Source: Paramagnetospirillum caucaseum
GTDB taxonomy: Bacteria; Pseudomonadota; Alphaproteobacteria; Rhodospirillales; Magnetospirillaceae
Assembly (NCBI RefSeq): GCF_000342045.1
Contig: NZ_AONQ01000005.1
Location: 49,253-113,252, forward strand
Reading direction: 5' to 3'
DNA length: 64,000 nt
In this document: positions 14,954-24,303 of the stretch, piece after piece
How positions within the stretch are numbered: the stretch's first letter is position 1
How the letters are laid out: the number at the start of each line of letters is the position of its first letter
Translations under genes and position numbers: made by a program
Notes under the pieces: generated by a model
The model's database searches: none
What the model saw: the letters and a program-made list of their open reading frames with translations, nothing else
Told to the model about the DNA's origin: nothing

Positions 14954-15183
14954 CGGCCACTCTGACCATCACCGAGGCGGCCGAATATCTCGGCCTGACG
15001 GCGACGCAATTCCGCCGCGCCGTTGCTCGGCGTGAAATGCCGGAGCCGTTGATCAAGTCAAGGCCGCAGCGGTGGTCAAAGGTCCAGATCGATTGGGCAC
15101 TTGAAGGCCGTCTCGAGAAAAGCGCACCATGCCGGGAAATCGACCCGATCATGGAGCACCTCGAACAATGCGGTTCGAGATGA
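14950..15183 (+). CDS. Excisionase/AlpA-like helix-turn-helix protein
   Basis: This 77-residue protein with a MerR-type winged HTH: LTITEAAEYLGLTATQFRRA, then EPLIKSRPQRWSKVQIDWAL. This is the layout of AlpA and phage excisionases. It lies immediately upstream of the integrase and overlaps its ATG by 4 bp, so it is probably the recombination directionality factor. It could also be a transcriptional activator of the integrase. Confidence 0.75.
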   Translation: MTATLTITEAAEYLGLTATQFRRAVARREMPEPLIKSRPQRWSKVQIDWALEGRLEKSAPCREIDPIMEHLEQCGSR

Positions 15184-16187
15184 AATACATCACAGAAACC
15201 AAGCCTGGGCACTTTTATTACCGCCGTAGCGGGCGGTATTGGGGCCGCTTGCCCGGTGTTCCTGGATCGGTCGAGTTTGCAACCGAATACGCCCGTCTCA
15301 ATGCCAGTTTCGACGCGCCCAGCAAGGCGCCTGTGGTCCCCGGCACTTTCGATGCTGTCGTCACGGCCTACCTGAGGAGCGGGGAGTACCGGAAGAACCT
15401 GAAAGAGAAGACCAGGGAGGCCTATCGCTACGACCTCGATATTCTCCGCAAGAGGTTCGGAAAATTCCGAATCGATGATATCGAGATAAAGCACGTCCTC
15501 AAGATGAGGGATTACTTCGCCGACAAGCCGGGCAAGGCCAATACCCTGGTCCGCACCATGCGCGTGGTGTTTGGCTGGGCCATCGGCCGAGGCATGGCCA
15601 AGCGCAACCCGGCCGACCTGAAAAGCGTCAACGTCAAACAATTGAAGACCGGCGCCCACAAGCCTTGGCCACCGGCTGCGCTGGTCAAGTTCCGCGCCGA
15701 GGCGCCGGCGCATCTGGTGCTCGCCATGGAACTCGGCCTTGCCACCGGACAGCGCCAGGGCGACTTGATCCGCCTCCGCTGGGATGACATCGATTCCGGC
15801 GTGATTCACGTCATCCAGGAGAAGACGGGCAAGGAGCTGTGGCTCCCCGTGTCAAAGGCGCTGGCCGCCGCCCTGGAGAAGTCGCCCAAGAGCGCGGTGA
15901 CCATCCTCGTCAACAGCCGGGGGACGCCCTGGCACCGGGCGAATCCGCTGGCTCAGGCGTTCGGCGATGAGATGAAACGACTCGGGCTGGACGGCCTGGT
16001 ATTCCACGGTCTACGAAAGACTGCCGCTGTCGCCTTGGCGGATGTGGGATGCTCGACCAAGCAGATTGCCGCCGTCACCGGACAGTCAGATCAGATGGTC
16101 GAGCATTACACCAAAGGGGCGGACCAGAAGCGGCTGGCGAAGGCCGCCGTGGTCAAGCTGGAACGAAGCCAGAAGGGAAAGTGCTAA
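15180..16187 (+). CDS. int: Tyrosine-type phage integrase
   Basis: This 335-residue integrase has an N-terminal arm-binding region, a core-binding SAM-like domain (about 60-150) and a catalytic domain. Catalytic residues visible are Arg in ATGQRQGDLIRL, Lys in VIQEKTGKE, His-x-x-Arg in FHGLRKTAA and Tyr in VEHYTKGA. The usual His of the LGH motif is Gln (TGQSD), a tolerated change in this family. It is the last gene of the element and ends 50 bp before the accC stop, which places the attachment site in this gap or in the accC 3' end. Confidence 0.92.
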   Translation: MKYITETKPGHFYYRRSGRYWGRLPGVPGSVEFATEYARLNASFDAPSKAPVVPGTFDAVVTAYLRSGEYRKNLKEKTREAYRYDLDILRKRFGKFRIDDIEIKHVLKMRDYFADKPGKANTLVRTMRVVFGWAIGRGMAKRNPADLKSVNVKQLKTGAHKPWPPAALVKFRAEAPAHLVLAMELGLATGQRQGDLIRLRWDDIDSGVIHVIQEKTGKELWLPVSKALAAALEKSPKSAVTILVNSRGTPWHRANPLAQAFGDEMKRLGLDGLVFHGLRKTAAVALADVGCSTKQIAAVTGQSDQMVEHYTKGADQKRLAKAAVVKLERSQKGKC

Positions 16188-16211
16188 CCGACCTCTGCTA
16201 AAAGTGCTAAC
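16178..16211 (+). repeat. 11-bp direct repeats at the element edge, candidate integrase arm sites
   Basis: AAAGTGCTAAC occurs at 16178-16188 and again at 16201-16211, starting 23 bp apart, across the integrase stop. Paired short direct repeats beside int are typical arm-type binding sites next to attR or attL. The left end of the element is outside the window, so the core site cannot be checked. Confidence 0.4.
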
Positions 16212-16236
16212 GCCCCGCTGAACCCCGCAGAAAACC

Positions 16237-17583
16237 TTACGAATTCCGCGCCACGAATTTTTCGAGCCAGTGGATGTCGTAATCGCCGTTGACGAAGTCG
16301 GCATCCTGGACCAGCCGGTTGTGCAGCGGCAGGGTGGTCTTGACGCCCTCGATCACATACTCGCCCAGCGCCCGCTTGAGCCGCATCAGCGCCTCGTTGC
16401 GGGTGTTGCCGTAAACGATCAGCTTGGCGATCATCGAGTCGTAGTGGGGCGGGATGCGGTAGCCGGCATAGAGGCCCGAATCCACCCGCACGCCCAGGCC
16501 GCCGGGGGCGTGGTAGCCCTCGATCCGCCCGGGGCAGGGGACGAAGGTCACCGGGTCCTCGGCGTTGACCCGGCATTCCAGGGCATGGCCGGCGAAGCGG
16601 ACATCGGCCTGGGTGTAGCCGAGCGGCGCGCCGGCGGCGATGCGGATCTGCTCCCTGACCAGATCGATGCCGGTGATGGCCTCGGTGATGGGATGCTCCA
16701 CCTGCAGGCGGGTGTTCATCTCGATGAAATAGAACTCGCCGTTCTCATAGAGGAACTCGATGGTGCCGGCGTTGCGGTAGCCCAGCTTGGCGATGGCGTC
16801 GCAGGCGATCTTGCCGATGCGGGCCCGCTGGTCGGCGTTCAAGGCCGGGGACGGGGCCTCTTCCAGCACCTTCTGGTGCTTGCGCTGGAGCGAGCAGTCG
16901 CGCTCGCCCAGATGGACCACGGCGCCGTAATTGTCGGCCAGGATCTGCATCTCGATGTGCCGGGGGTGGCCGAGATACTTTTCCATGTAGACGTCGGCAT
17001 TGCCGAAGGCGGCCTTGGCCTCGTTGCGGGCCAGCTTCCACGATTCGACCAGTTCGTCCGGGTTGCGGGCGACCTTCATGCCCTTGCCGCCGCCGCCGGC
17101 GGTGGCCTTGATCAGCACGGGATAGCCGATGCCGGCCGCCACTTCCAGGGCCTGCTCCTCGTTATCGACAGAGCCGTCCGAGCCGGGCACCACCGGGATG
17201 CCGGCGTCCTTGACGGCCTGCTTGGCGGTGATCTTGTCGCCCATCATGCGGATGTGGTCCGGCGTCGGGCCGATGAAGACGAAGCCGTGCTCCTCGACCA
17301 TCTGGGCGAAGTCGGCGTTCTCGGACAGGAAGCCGTAGCCGGGATGGATGGCGTCCGCCCCGGTGATGGAGGCCGCCGACAGGATCGCCGCCTTGTTCAG
17401 GTAGGAATCGCGGGCGGCGGGCGGTCCGATGCAGACCGCCTCGTCGGCGAGGCGCACATGCATGGCGTCGTTGTCGGCGGTGGAGTGCACCGCCACGGTA
17501 CGGATACCCATCTCGCGGCAGGCGCGGTGGATGCGAAGTGCGATCTCGCCCCGGTTGGCGATGAGGACCTTCTCGAACATCAT
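16237..17583 (-). CDS. accC: Acetyl-CoA carboxylase, biotin carboxylase subunit
   Basis: This 448-residue biotin carboxylase opens [21 protein letters not shown] and shows the ATP-grasp Gly-rich loop [12 protein letters not shown], the [12 protein letters not shown] and [13 protein letters not shown] motifs, and [14 protein letters not shown] with active-site Glu and Arg. It carboxylates biotin on AccB in the first step of fatty-acid synthesis. It lies 1 bp after accB in an aroQ-accB-accC operon. Two adjacent ATGs (17583 and 17580) are equally possible. Its 3' end faces the prophage integrase. Confidence 0.97.
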   Translation of the reverse strand: MMFEKVLIANRGEIALRIHRACREMGIRTVAVHSTADNDAMHVRLADEAVCIGPPAARDSYLNKAAILSAASITGADAIHPGYGFLSENADFAQMVEEHGFVFIGPTPDHIRMMGDKITAKQAVKDAGIPVVPGSDGSVDNEEQALEVAAGIGYPVLIKATAGGGGKGMKVARNPDELVESWKLARNEAKAAFGNADVYMEKYLGHPRHIEMQILADNYGAVVHLGERDCSLQRKHQKVLEEAPSPALNADQRARIGKIACDAIAKLGYRNAGTIEFLYENGEFYFIEMNTRLQVEHPITEAITGIDLVREQIRIAAGAPLGYTQADVRFAGHALECRVNAEDPVTFVPCPGRIEGYHAPGGLGVRVDSGLYAGYRIPPHYDSMIAKLIVYGNTRNEALMRLKRALGEYVIEGVKTTLPLHNRLVQDADFVNGDYDIHWLEKFVARNS

Positions 17584-17584
17584 G

Positions 17585-18037
17585 CTATTCGATGATCAGC
17601 AGGGGCTCGCCGAATTCCACCGGCTGGCCGTCGGTCACCAGAATGCGGGTCAGCTTGCCGCCGCGCGGCGCCCGGATCGGGTTGAAGGTCTTCATGGCCT
17701 CGATCAGCATGACGGTCTGGCCTTCGGCGACCATGTCGCCGGGATTGACGAACTTGGGCGTGCCGGGTTCGGGCGCCAGATAGGCGACGCCCACCATGGG
17801 CGAGGTCACCACGCCGGGATGGTCGGCGTCGGAGGCCGCCTGGGCCGGCATGGCCACCGCGTGGCCGGCATGGCCCGGGGTCGCCGGGGCGTGGTGCATG
17901 GCCACCGGGGCCGCCTGGCGGGCGACGCGGATCCGCATCTCGCCGATGCCGTATTCGATCTCGGTGAGGTTGGTTTCATCCAGCAGTGCCGCCAGGGTGC
18001 GCACCAGTTCGCTGTCGATGGGAGTCTTGTTGCCCAT
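17585..18037 (-). CDS. accB: Biotin carboxyl carrier protein of acetyl-CoA carboxylase
   Basis: This 150-residue carrier has an N-terminal helical region, a Pro/Ala/His/Met-rich linker (about 45-75) and a C-terminal biotinyl domain. The biotin-accepting Lys is in LIEAMKTFN. The domain opens [14 protein letters not shown], with the usual thumb insertion. It carries biotin between AccC and the carboxyltransferase. The ATG overlaps the aroQ stop by 1 bp. Confidence 0.96.
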   Translation of the reverse strand: MGNKTPIDSELVRTLAALLDETNLTEIEYGIGEMRIRVARQAAPVAMHHAPATPGHAGHAVAMPAQAASDADHPGVVTSPMVGVAYLAPEPGTPKFVNPGDMVAEGQTVMLIEAMKTFNPIRAPRGGKLTRILVTDGQPVEFGEPLLIIE

Positions 18038-18504
18038 TATGCCTCTGCATTTCCCTTGATCAGGCGGGCCAGCGCGTCGAGCGCCAGAATGTATCCGTGG
18101 CTTCCCAGCCCGCAGATCATCCCCTTGGCCGCCTTGGCCACGTAAGAGTGATGGCGGAACGAATCCCGCTGGTGAATGTTGGACAGGTGAACCTCGATGG
18201 CCGGAACCTCGGCCGCCAGCAAGGCGTCCAGGATGGCGACCGACGTGTGGGTATAGGCCCCGGCATTGATGACGATGCCGGCGGCGCGGCCGCGGCATTG
18301 CTGAATGCTGGTGACCAGTTCGCCTTCCAGGTTGGTCTGGGAGAATTCCACCGCCAGGCCCAGTGTCGCGGCATGGGTCCGGCAGGCGGCCTCGATATCG
18401 GCCAGGGTCTCCTTCCCGTACAGCTCCGGCTGCCGGCTGCCCAACATGTTGAGGTTGGGACCGTTCAGAATGCTGATTATGGGATCGAGCCTGTTTTTCA
18501 CCAT
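18037..18504 (-). CDS. aroQ: 3-dehydroquinate dehydratase, type II
   Basis: This 155-residue type II dehydroquinase has [19 protein letters not shown] (catalytic loop with Arg and Tyr), [30 protein letters not shown] and a terminal ALDAL helix. It removes water from 3-dehydroquinate in the shikimate pathway. The aroQ-accB-accC order is common in alphaproteobacteria. The start [11 protein letters not shown] is slightly long; the core begins at ISILNGPN. Confidence 0.96.
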   Translation of the reverse strand: MVKNRLDPIISILNGPNLNMLGSRQPELYGKETLADIEAACRTHAATLGLAVEFSQTNLEGELVTSIQQCRGRAAGIVINAGAYTHTSVAILDALLAAEVPAIEVHLSNIHQRDSFRHHSYVAKAAKGMICGLGSHGYILALDALARLIKGNAEA

Positions 18505-18655
18505 GGCTGGGTTTATAGCACGGGTCCGCCGCCGTGCAAGGCACAGAAGCGTCCTACCCCCATCGTTCGTCCAGGGGCGACGCTGCCCCCTTGCCTAAGT
18601 CCAGCACTGTTTGGCAAAAGGGATAGGGGCGGCGCATACATACGGAAAAACCATT

Positions 18656-19471
18656 ATGGCCGGGAAACGGGTGTGGGGTGTCTTGGCGCTGGCAACAATG
18701 TGCCTGCTGGCCCAGCCGGCGGTGGCGGATACGGTGCGGGCCGCCGGGACCGGCATCGGCATCGGCGTGGTCCGCCTGCTGGCCGAGCAATACCAGCGCG
18801 AGCAGCCGGGGGCGCGGGTCTGGGTGCCGGAAAGCGTCGGCACCACCGGGGCGGTCAAGGGGCTGGCCTCGGGCAAGGTGGATGTGGGCATCCTGGCCCG
18901 GCCGCTGAAGCCGGGCGAGGTGGAGGGCGGTGTCTCGGTTCCCATCTGCCGCACGCCGCTGGTGTTCTTCGCCAATGCCGGACGCAAGGACGTGGCGCTG
19001 GGCCGCCGCGACCTGCCGGCCCTGTTCGCCAACGCCCTGCCGTCCTTTCCCAACGGCGAGGTGCGGACGCTGCTGCGGCCGGCGACGGATGCCGGCTTCA
19101 TCCGTCTGCTGGAAATCTATCCCGAACTCGCCCCGGTGGTGGCGGCGGCGCGCGACACCCGAGGCGCCATCCTGACCCTGACCGACCAGGATTCCATGGA
19201 TGCGGTGGAGGCCAGCCGTTCGCTGGTGGCCTTCGGCGCCCTGGCCCCCCTGTTGGCCGAGAAGCGCAAACTGGCCGCCGTGCCCCTCGACGGCATCATG
19301 CCGGACGTGGAGGCGCTGGAGAGCGGGCGCTATTCCCATGACGTGCCGCTGGTCCTCGCCCTGCCGGCCAAGCCATCGGCCGAGGCCCTGGCCTTCGCCG
19401 ATTACGCCCGCTCCCCCGCTGCCGCCTCGTTGCTGCGCGCCAACGGCTGCCTGCCGGCGGCCGGCCGGTGA
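18656..19471 (+). CDS. PstS-like periplasmic substrate-binding protein
   Basis: This 271-residue protein has a signal peptide (MAGKRVWGVLALATMCLLAQ, cut after AVA). The mature part resembles phosphate/PstS-like binding proteins, with AAGTGIGIGVVRLLAEQYQ and SVGTTGAVKGLASGKVDVGI motifs. No ABC transporter lies beside it. The following gene is a membrane histidine kinase that overlaps its stop, so it probably serves as a signal-sensing subunit rather than in transport. The start at 18656 gives a proper signal peptide. Confidence 0.78.
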   Translation: MAGKRVWGVLALATMCLLAQPAVADTVRAAGTGIGIGVVRLLAEQYQREQPGARVWVPESVGTTGAVKGLASGKVDVGILARPLKPGEVEGGVSVPICRTPLVFFANAGRKDVALGRRDLPALFANALPSFPNGEVRTLLRPATDAGFIRLLEIYPELAPVVAAARDTRGAILTLTDQDSMDAVEASRSLVAFGALAPLLAEKRKLAAVPLDGIMPDVEALESGRYSHDVPLVLALPAKPSAEALAFADYARSPAAASLLRANGCLPAAGR

Positions 19472-20772
19472 TGCGCAGCGTCGAGGCCGCCACGGCGGTC
19501 ATTCATTCGGTCGCCCGGGTCCGGCGGATGTTCACCCTGGGGCTGGTGGCGGTGGGATTCCTCTGGCTGTTCGTCATTCCCACCTTCGAGGTGTGGCAGC
19601 GCTACAGCCAGGCCCGGCTGGAGGCCGAGATCCGCCTCGGCCTGGTGGCCGACCGCATCTCCTCGTTCATCGCCGCCAATCTCGATATCTGGGAGTTCGA
19701 GGAGGTACGCCTGCCGGCGGTGGTGGCCGGCGTGCTGCGCGGCGGCACCAATCCGCCCTCGCGGCTGGCCTTCGTCGATCAGGGGGGACGCGTCAACGAG
19801 TTTCCGGTGCGCGGCCAGAGGGGGCGCTTCAACCTGCGGCTCGAGGATACCGTCACCGATGGAAGGCTGCCGGTCGGCCGGGTGGTGATGGAGGTGCCGC
19901 TGGATGAGGCGCTGCAGCCGGCCCTGCTGTCGGGCGCCATCGGGCTGGGCTCGGTGGCGTTGCTGCTGCTGCTCGCCCGCATGGTGGGGCGCCGGGCCCT
20001 GGACCGTTCGCTGGCGGTGATCGAGGACACCACCGGCAGTCTGGCGCGGCGCATCCAGGAACTGGAGGAGGCCCGGCGGGAACTGGCCGCCCATTCGGCC
20101 CATCTCAACATGGCCACCCAGGACATCACCCATGTGGCGCTGCTGACCACCCACCACCTGCGCGAGCCGTTGCGCACCATCCTGTCCTATTCCCAGCTTC
20201 TGGTGCGCTGGCACGAGACCGGCGCCGAGGGGGACGAGGCCGCCGGCTACGTGGGGTTCCTCAAGACCGGCGTCATCCGCATGCAGACCCAGTTGAAGGC
20301 GCTGTCCTCCTATCTCGCCCTGCGCGAGCGGCCGCTGGCCCCGGCCCCCCTGGCCCTGGAGGATGCGTTCAAGGTGGCCGGCCAGCGCCTCGACAACGGG
20401 GTGGCGGTGGAGTGGGGCGACCTGCCCGTCGTCACCGCCGATGCCGAGATGGCCGCCGACCTGCTGGCCGACCTGCTGGCCCATGCGGCCCGCTATCGCC
20501 GTTCCGAGGCGGCTCCGGTGGTCCGCGTCCAGGCCCGGACCGTGAAGGACGCCTGGGAAATCCGCCTGGCCGATAACGGTCTGCCGCTGGCCGAGCGCGA
20601 TCCCGAGCGTATGTTCCACCTGCTGGTCCACGCCGAGGGCGGGGCCATGAGCGCCGGCCTGGGTTCGGCCCGCCTGATGGCCTTCCTGCTGGGCGGCGCC
20701 CTGTGGGCCGAGGACGGGGAGGCGGGCCAGGGGGCCGTCCTGTGCTTCACCCTGCCCAGGCCGGCCGGCTGA
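19471..20772 (+). CDS. Membrane sensor histidine kinase with degenerate ATPase domain
   Basis: This 433-residue protein has a transmembrane helix (about 21-42), a periplasmic region, a second helix near 150-175, a linker coiled coil and a HisKA-type helix with LLTTHHLREPLRTILSYSQL, similar to the phytochrome-kinase form. The ATPase part is poorly kept: the N-box Asn is absent (DLLADLLAHAARYR) and the G1 box reads DNGLPL. It may be a weak kinase, a phosphatase or a docking protein. No response regulator is adjacent. A GTG at 19468 is an alternative start. It is coupled to the binding protein upstream. Confidence 0.75.
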   Translation: MRSVEAATAVIHSVARVRRMFTLGLVAVGFLWLFVIPTFEVWQRYSQARLEAEIRLGLVADRISSFIAANLDIWEFEEVRLPAVVAGVLRGGTNPPSRLAFVDQGGRVNEFPVRGQRGRFNLRLEDTVTDGRLPVGRVVMEVPLDEALQPALLSGAIGLGSVALLLLLARMVGRRALDRSLAVIEDTTGSLARRIQELEEARRELAAHSAHLNMATQDITHVALLTTHHLREPLRTILSYSQLLVRWHETGAEGDEAAGYVGFLKTGVIRMQTQLKALSSYLALRERPLAPAPLALEDAFKVAGQRLDNGVAVEWGDLPVVTADAEMAADLLADLLAHAARYRRSEAAPVVRVQARTVKDAWEIRLADNGLPLAERDPERMFHLLVHAEGGAMSAGLGSARLMAFLLGGALWAEDGEAGQGAVLCFTLPRPAG

Positions 20773-20890
20773 AACATGCGCCGTCGCCGGGGGATTGCCT
20801 CGCGGGCGGCTCGGTGCCATGTTTCAGGCTCGAACTTCGAGGGGGCCGTCGGGCTCCTAGGCTGCAACCGGACATCCGGGGACATCATTC

Positions 20891-21865
20891 ATGAAGCTGG
20901 TGATCAATGGCGAGGAGCGGAACTTTTCCGCCTCCATGACCGTCGAGGCCCTGTTGGGCGAATTGGGCGTCGATTCCCGCAAGGTGGCGGTGGAGCGCAA
21001 TCTGGAGATCGTTCCCAAATCCGCCTATGCCCAGGTGGCGGTGAACGACGGCGACAAGCTGGAAATCGTCGCTTTCATAGGGGGGGGCTCCGATAAGGCC
21101 GACACCTTCACCGTGGCGGGCAAGACCTTCACCTCGCGGCTGCTGGTCGGCACCGGCAAGTACAAGGATTTCGAGGAGACCGCCGTCGCCATCGAGGCGT
21201 CGGGGGCCGAGATCGTCACCGTGGCGGTGCGCCGCGTCAACCTGTCCGATCCCTCCAAGCCCATGCTGGTGGATTACGTCAGCCCCAGGAAGTACACCTT
21301 CCTGCCCAACACGGCCGGCTGCTACACCGCCGACGAATCGGTGCGCACCCTGCGGCTGGCGCGCGAGGCGGGCGGCTGGAACCTGGTGAAGCTGGAGGTG
21401 CTGGGCGACCAGACCACGCTGTACCCCAACATGCCCGAGACCCTGAAGGCGGCGGAAGCGCTGGTCAAGGACGGCTTCGAGGTGATGGTCTACTGTTCCG
21501 ACGATCCCATCCAGGCCAAGATGCTCGAAGACATGGGCTGCGTCGCCATCATGCCGCTGGGCTCGCTGATCGGCTCGGGCTTAGGCATCCTCAACCCCAC
21601 CACCATCCGCATCATCAAGGAGAGCGTGAAGGTCCCCGTGCTGGTGGACGCCGGCGTCGGCACCGCCTCGGACGCGGCTTTGGCCATGGAACTGGGCTGC
21701 GATGGCGTGCTGATGAACACCGCCATCGCCCATGCCAGGGATCCGGTGCGCATGGCCCGCGCCATGAAGCTGGCCATCGAGGCGGGGCGCCTGTCCTATC
21801 TCGCCGGGCGCATGCCGAAGAAGAGCTATGCCGACCCGTCGTCGCCCACCTCCGGCCTGATCTGA
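20891..21865 (+). CDS. thiSG: Fused sulfur carrier ThiS and thiazole synthase ThiG
   Basis: This 324-residue fusion has ThiS at residues 1-66 ending FIGGG, then ThiG ([75 protein letters not shown]). ThiG makes the thiazole ring of thiamin using sulfur held as thiocarboxylate on the C-terminal Gly of ThiS. In this fusion the Gly is internal. The codons at the join form an unbroken run of eight G at 21080-21087. Such bifunctional thiSG proteins are known in related genomes. No TPP riboswitch is seen upstream. Confidence 0.93.
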   Translation: MKLVINGEERNFSASMTVEALLGELGVDSRKVAVERNLEIVPKSAYAQVAVNDGDKLEIVAFIGGGSDKADTFTVAGKTFTSRLLVGTGKYKDFEETAVAIEASGAEIVTVAVRRVNLSDPSKPMLVDYVSPRKYTFLPNTAGCYTADESVRTLRLAREAGGWNLVKLEVLGDQTTLYPNMPETLKAAEALVKDGFEVMVYCSDDPIQAKMLEDMGCVAIMPLGSLIGSGLGILNPTTIRIIKESVKVPVLVDAGVGTASDAALAMELGCDGVLMNTAIAHARDPVRMARAMKLAIEAGRLSYLAGRMPKKSYADPSSPTSGLI

Positions 21866-21878
21866 GGAGCCAGACACC

Positions 21879-21977
21879 ATGAACATGGAAGCTTTCCTCG
21901 ACAACGTGATGGTCTACGGCTTTTGGATCGGCCTGGGCTTCGGCGTGTCCTGGCTGATCCGCAAGCTGGCCGGATGA
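21879..21977 (+). CDS. Very small membrane protein, 32 residues
   Basis: A 32-codon frame starting MNMEAFLDNVMVYGFW, with one hydrophobic helix (VYGFWIGLGFGVSWLI) and a RKLAG tail. GAGGAG lies 10 bp before the ATG, and its TGA overlaps the ATG of the next gene (ATGA). This spacing strongly suggests translation. No family is known to me. Confidence 0.6.
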   Translation: MNMEAFLDNVMVYGFWIGLGFGVSWLIRKLAG

Positions 21978-22669
21978 GCCCCGTTCTCGTCCTGCTGCCC
22001 GGCCTGCTCAACGATTGCCGCCTGTGGTCGCGGCAGGTGGAGGCCCTGGGCGGGCGGGGGACGGTGATGGTCGGCGACCTGACCCGGGACGATACCCTGG
22101 GCGGCATGGCCGCCCGGGTGCTGGATGCCGCGCCCGGGCGCTTCGCCCTGGCCGGCCTGTCCATGGGCGGCTATGTGGCCATGGAGATCATGCGCCGGGC
22201 GCCGGAGCGGGTGGAGCGTCTCGCCCTGCTCGACACCACGGCGCGGCCCGACCTGGCCGAGCAGACCCAGCGGCGCAAGGACGCCGTCGAACTGGCCCGT
22301 TCGGGCGGCTTCGACAGGATCATGCCGGCCATGCTGCCCTTGCTGCTGCATCCCGACCACCTGGCGGACGCGGCCGTCGCCGGGCTGGCCAAGGATATGG
22401 CCCGGGCGGTGGGGGCAGAGGCCTTCGCCCGCCAGCAGGCCGCCATCATGGCGCGCCCCGATTCGCGGGATTCCCTGCGGGCGGTGTCGTGTCCGACCCT
22501 GGTGCTGTGCGGCGCCGAGGATACCCTGACGCCGCCCGACCGCCACGACGAGATGGCGGCGCTGATTCCGGGCGCGCGGCGGGTGACCGTCCCCCATTGC
22601 GGTCACCTGTCGCCCATGGAGCAGCCCGAGGCGGTGAGCGCCGAATTACGGCGCTGGCTGTCAGTGTAG
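21974..22669 (+). CDS. Alpha/beta-hydrolase fold protein
   Basis: This 231-residue alpha/beta hydrolase has LLPGLLNDCRLW oxyanion region, nucleophile elbow GLSMGGYVAM (Ser about 70), a distal Asp in VLCGAEDTLTPPDRH and His in VPHCGHLSPMEQP. The MSPVLVLLPG start and size fit MenH/BioH-like esterases, but the substrate is not evident. It overlaps the small membrane gene by 4 bp and runs into the convergent RNase gene by 9 bp. Confidence 0.85.
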   Translation: MSPVLVLLPGLLNDCRLWSRQVEALGGRGTVMVGDLTRDDTLGGMAARVLDAAPGRFALAGLSMGGYVAMEIMRRAPERVERLALLDTTARPDLAEQTQRRKDAVELARSGGFDRIMPAMLPLLLHPDHLADAAVAGLAKDMARAVGAEAFARQQAAIMARPDSRDSLRAVSCPTLVLCGAEDTLTPPDRHDEMAALIPGARRVTVPHCGHLSPMEQPEAVSAELRRWLSV

Positions 22670-23290
22670 ATCGACCGTTCCCGGACAATTGTCCGACTTC
22701 ACCTGGGCCTCGGGGCAGGGCATGGGGGCCAGTTCCCGGTCCAGGCAGATACGCACCTCGTCGAGGCGCCTGCCCTTGCAATGGACGGTGATGGATCTGG
22801 GCGGCACCGGCCAGTTCCGCTTCAGGTCGGAGACCCTGATCCGCTCGACGCCGCCGGCGGGCAGGGCGGGGGCGAGGCCGAGGGCCGCCGCCGCCCGGTT
22901 GATCTTGCCGAAATACTCATCCTGGCGGTCGGTGACGCACGAGCCGTGCTTGTCCCATTCATGCTGCCGCAGTCGGGGGCTGACCATCACCCTGGACACC
23001 TCGTCCACGGTGGGCGAGGGCTTGACCGCAGGCACCGCCTGGCAGCATTGCGGCCAGCGGCCCTCGGCGTATTGCGGCCACAGCCCATGCACCACGAAGC
23101 CGTAGCTGGCGCCGGGACCGCATTGCCGCGGGTCGCGGCTTCCCGCCGGCGTGTCGCAGTAGCTGGGCGCCCAGGACAGGCTGAACAGGTAGTAGTCGTA
23201 GCGCCCCGCCGTACCCCGCGCCGGGCCGCACTGCTCGGCCATGGCGGCGGCCGGGAGGAGCAGCCCGGCGATGATCAGGAGGAATTTCAT
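22661..23290 (-). CDS. Secreted RNase T2 family ribonuclease
   Basis: This 209-residue protein has a signal peptide (MKFLLIIAGLLLPAAAMAEQ). Both catalytic segments are present: CAS1 FVVHGLWPQY and CAS2 HEWDKHGSC. Multiple Cys suggest disulfides in the periplasm. It cleaves RNA by cyclic phosphate transfer, probably for scavenging. The ATG at 23290 gives the signal peptide; an upstream start at 23350 would not. Its 3' end overlaps the convergent hydrolase gene. Confidence 0.92.
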   Translation of the reverse strand: MKFLLIIAGLLLPAAAMAEQCGPARGTAGRYDYYLFSLSWAPSYCDTPAGSRDPRQCGPGASYGFVVHGLWPQYAEGRWPQCCQAVPAVKPSPTVDEVSRVMVSPRLRQHEWDKHGSCVTDRQDEYFGKINRAAAALGLAPALPAGGVERIRVSDLKRNWPVPPRSITVHCKGRRLDEVRICLDRELAPMPCPEAQVKSDNCPGTVDLH

Positions 23291-23420
23291 CCGCAGCCTT
23301 CCATTTGGCATCCTTTCCGCTTCTTTACGGTTGGATGGCCTGGAAAGCAATCGGCGCGCGAATTACATTCTTAAGAATTGGATGATAACATCCATCATCG
23401 ATTCCATACCGAGGTGAGCG

Positions 23421-24197
23421 ATGACGGGCCGGGGGCCGGAGCATCTGCGCAAGACGACCAATGTGGTCCTGGACGCCCTGGTCCGCGCCGCCGAGCAGGC
23501 GTTGCACGGCCACGCCATCGACATGCGCACCCTCGAATCCCTGGTGGCGGAGCTGAAGGAGTCCACCGCCTTCGATGATTTCTACCACCGTTCCTACCGC
23601 GAGATGATGGAGGTGGTGGAGGGTGAAAGCATCGAGCAGCGGCGCACCAACGCCTTCGGACGGCTGATGATGCATCCGCTGTCCGGGCTGTTTTCCGAGG
23701 ACCGGCTGGACCGGGGGCTGGTGCCCAACATCTTCTCGTTCCTGCGCATGGTGCTGGGCGACGAGGACGAGGCGCAGCATGCCGAACGCTGCAACGCCAT
23801 CGTCAAGGTGCTGCGGGATGACCTGGGGGACAGCTTCTCCTGGGACGCCTTCTACGACGATCCCGAGGCCAAGGCCATCCAGTGGCACGTGCTGGTGAAG
23901 ATCGCCGGTTCGTTCAAGCGCTACGACCTGCGCAAGGACTGGTTCATCAAGCTGATGCAGTACCGCCCCACCACGGTCAGCCTGGCCTCCAACGCCTTCG
24001 TCACCAAGGAGCACTCTCCCTACGACGACCCCATCCAGTTCGGCGAGCGCGAATTCTGCATGTTCTTCCACGCCATGTTCGATCCGCTGCAGAACCTCGA
24101 CCGCAAGGACGAGGCCGCCTTCCAGAAGGAATTCGGCACCGATCCCCATCACCTGATCGGTGGCTTCCTGGTCAATCTGGCCGCCTGCATGGTGTAA
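23421..24197 (+). CDS. Conserved-looking hypothetical protein, 258 residues
   Basis: A soluble, acidic, helix-rich protein. Visible segments are LRKTTNVVLDALVRAAEQAL at the start, AFGRLMMHPLSGLFSEDRLD in the middle and NAFVTKEHSPYDDPIQFGER near the end. There is no signal peptide and no catalytic motif I can name. The codon use and length indicate a real gene. Its neighbours hemN and RNase T2 give no functional clue. Confidence 0.7.
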   Translation: MTGRGPEHLRKTTNVVLDALVRAAEQALHGHAIDMRTLESLVAELKESTAFDDFYHRSYREMMEVVEGESIEQRRTNAFGRLMMHPLSGLFSEDRLDRGLVPNIFSFLRMVLGDEDEAQHAERCNAIVKVLRDDLGDSFSWDAFYDDPEAKAIQWHVLVKIAGSFKRYDLRKDWFIKLMQYRPTTVSLASNAFVTKEHSPYDDPIQFGEREFCMFFHAMFDPLQNLDRKDEAAFQKEFGTDPHHLIGGFLVNLAACMV

Positions 24198-24198
24198 T

Positions 24199-24215
24199 GC
24201 GGGCAGGACGCCCGC
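24199..24215. repeat. Short extragenic palindrome, related to repeats at 41685 and 45532
   Basis: GCGGGC-AGGAC-GCCCGC lies directly after a stop codon. It shares the GCGGGCAGGA/GCCCGC element with the first hairpin of the longer repeats, but the following arms are missing. Confidence 0.5.
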
Positions 24216-24303
24216 TTCTACCGAATACCCCCACGCCGCCCGGTGTTGCCAATTGGCGGCCGCTGGGAGTAGGTTTGGGCCGAATTTTCCGGGATACCCT
24301 CCG

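Noticed and set aside
1..16236. CRISPR array or tRNA gene as an attachment site in the element
   Set aside because: No spaced direct repeats of array type and no tRNA-like cloverleaf were seen. The right edge lies at the accC 3' end instead.
20773..20890. Possible TPP riboswitch before thiSG
   Set aside because: The conserved thi-box segments are not present in the 118-bp gap.
24198..24303. FNR box before hemN
   Set aside because: No TTGA-N6-TCAA pattern is found. Only an unrelated palindrome GCCAATTGGC is present.
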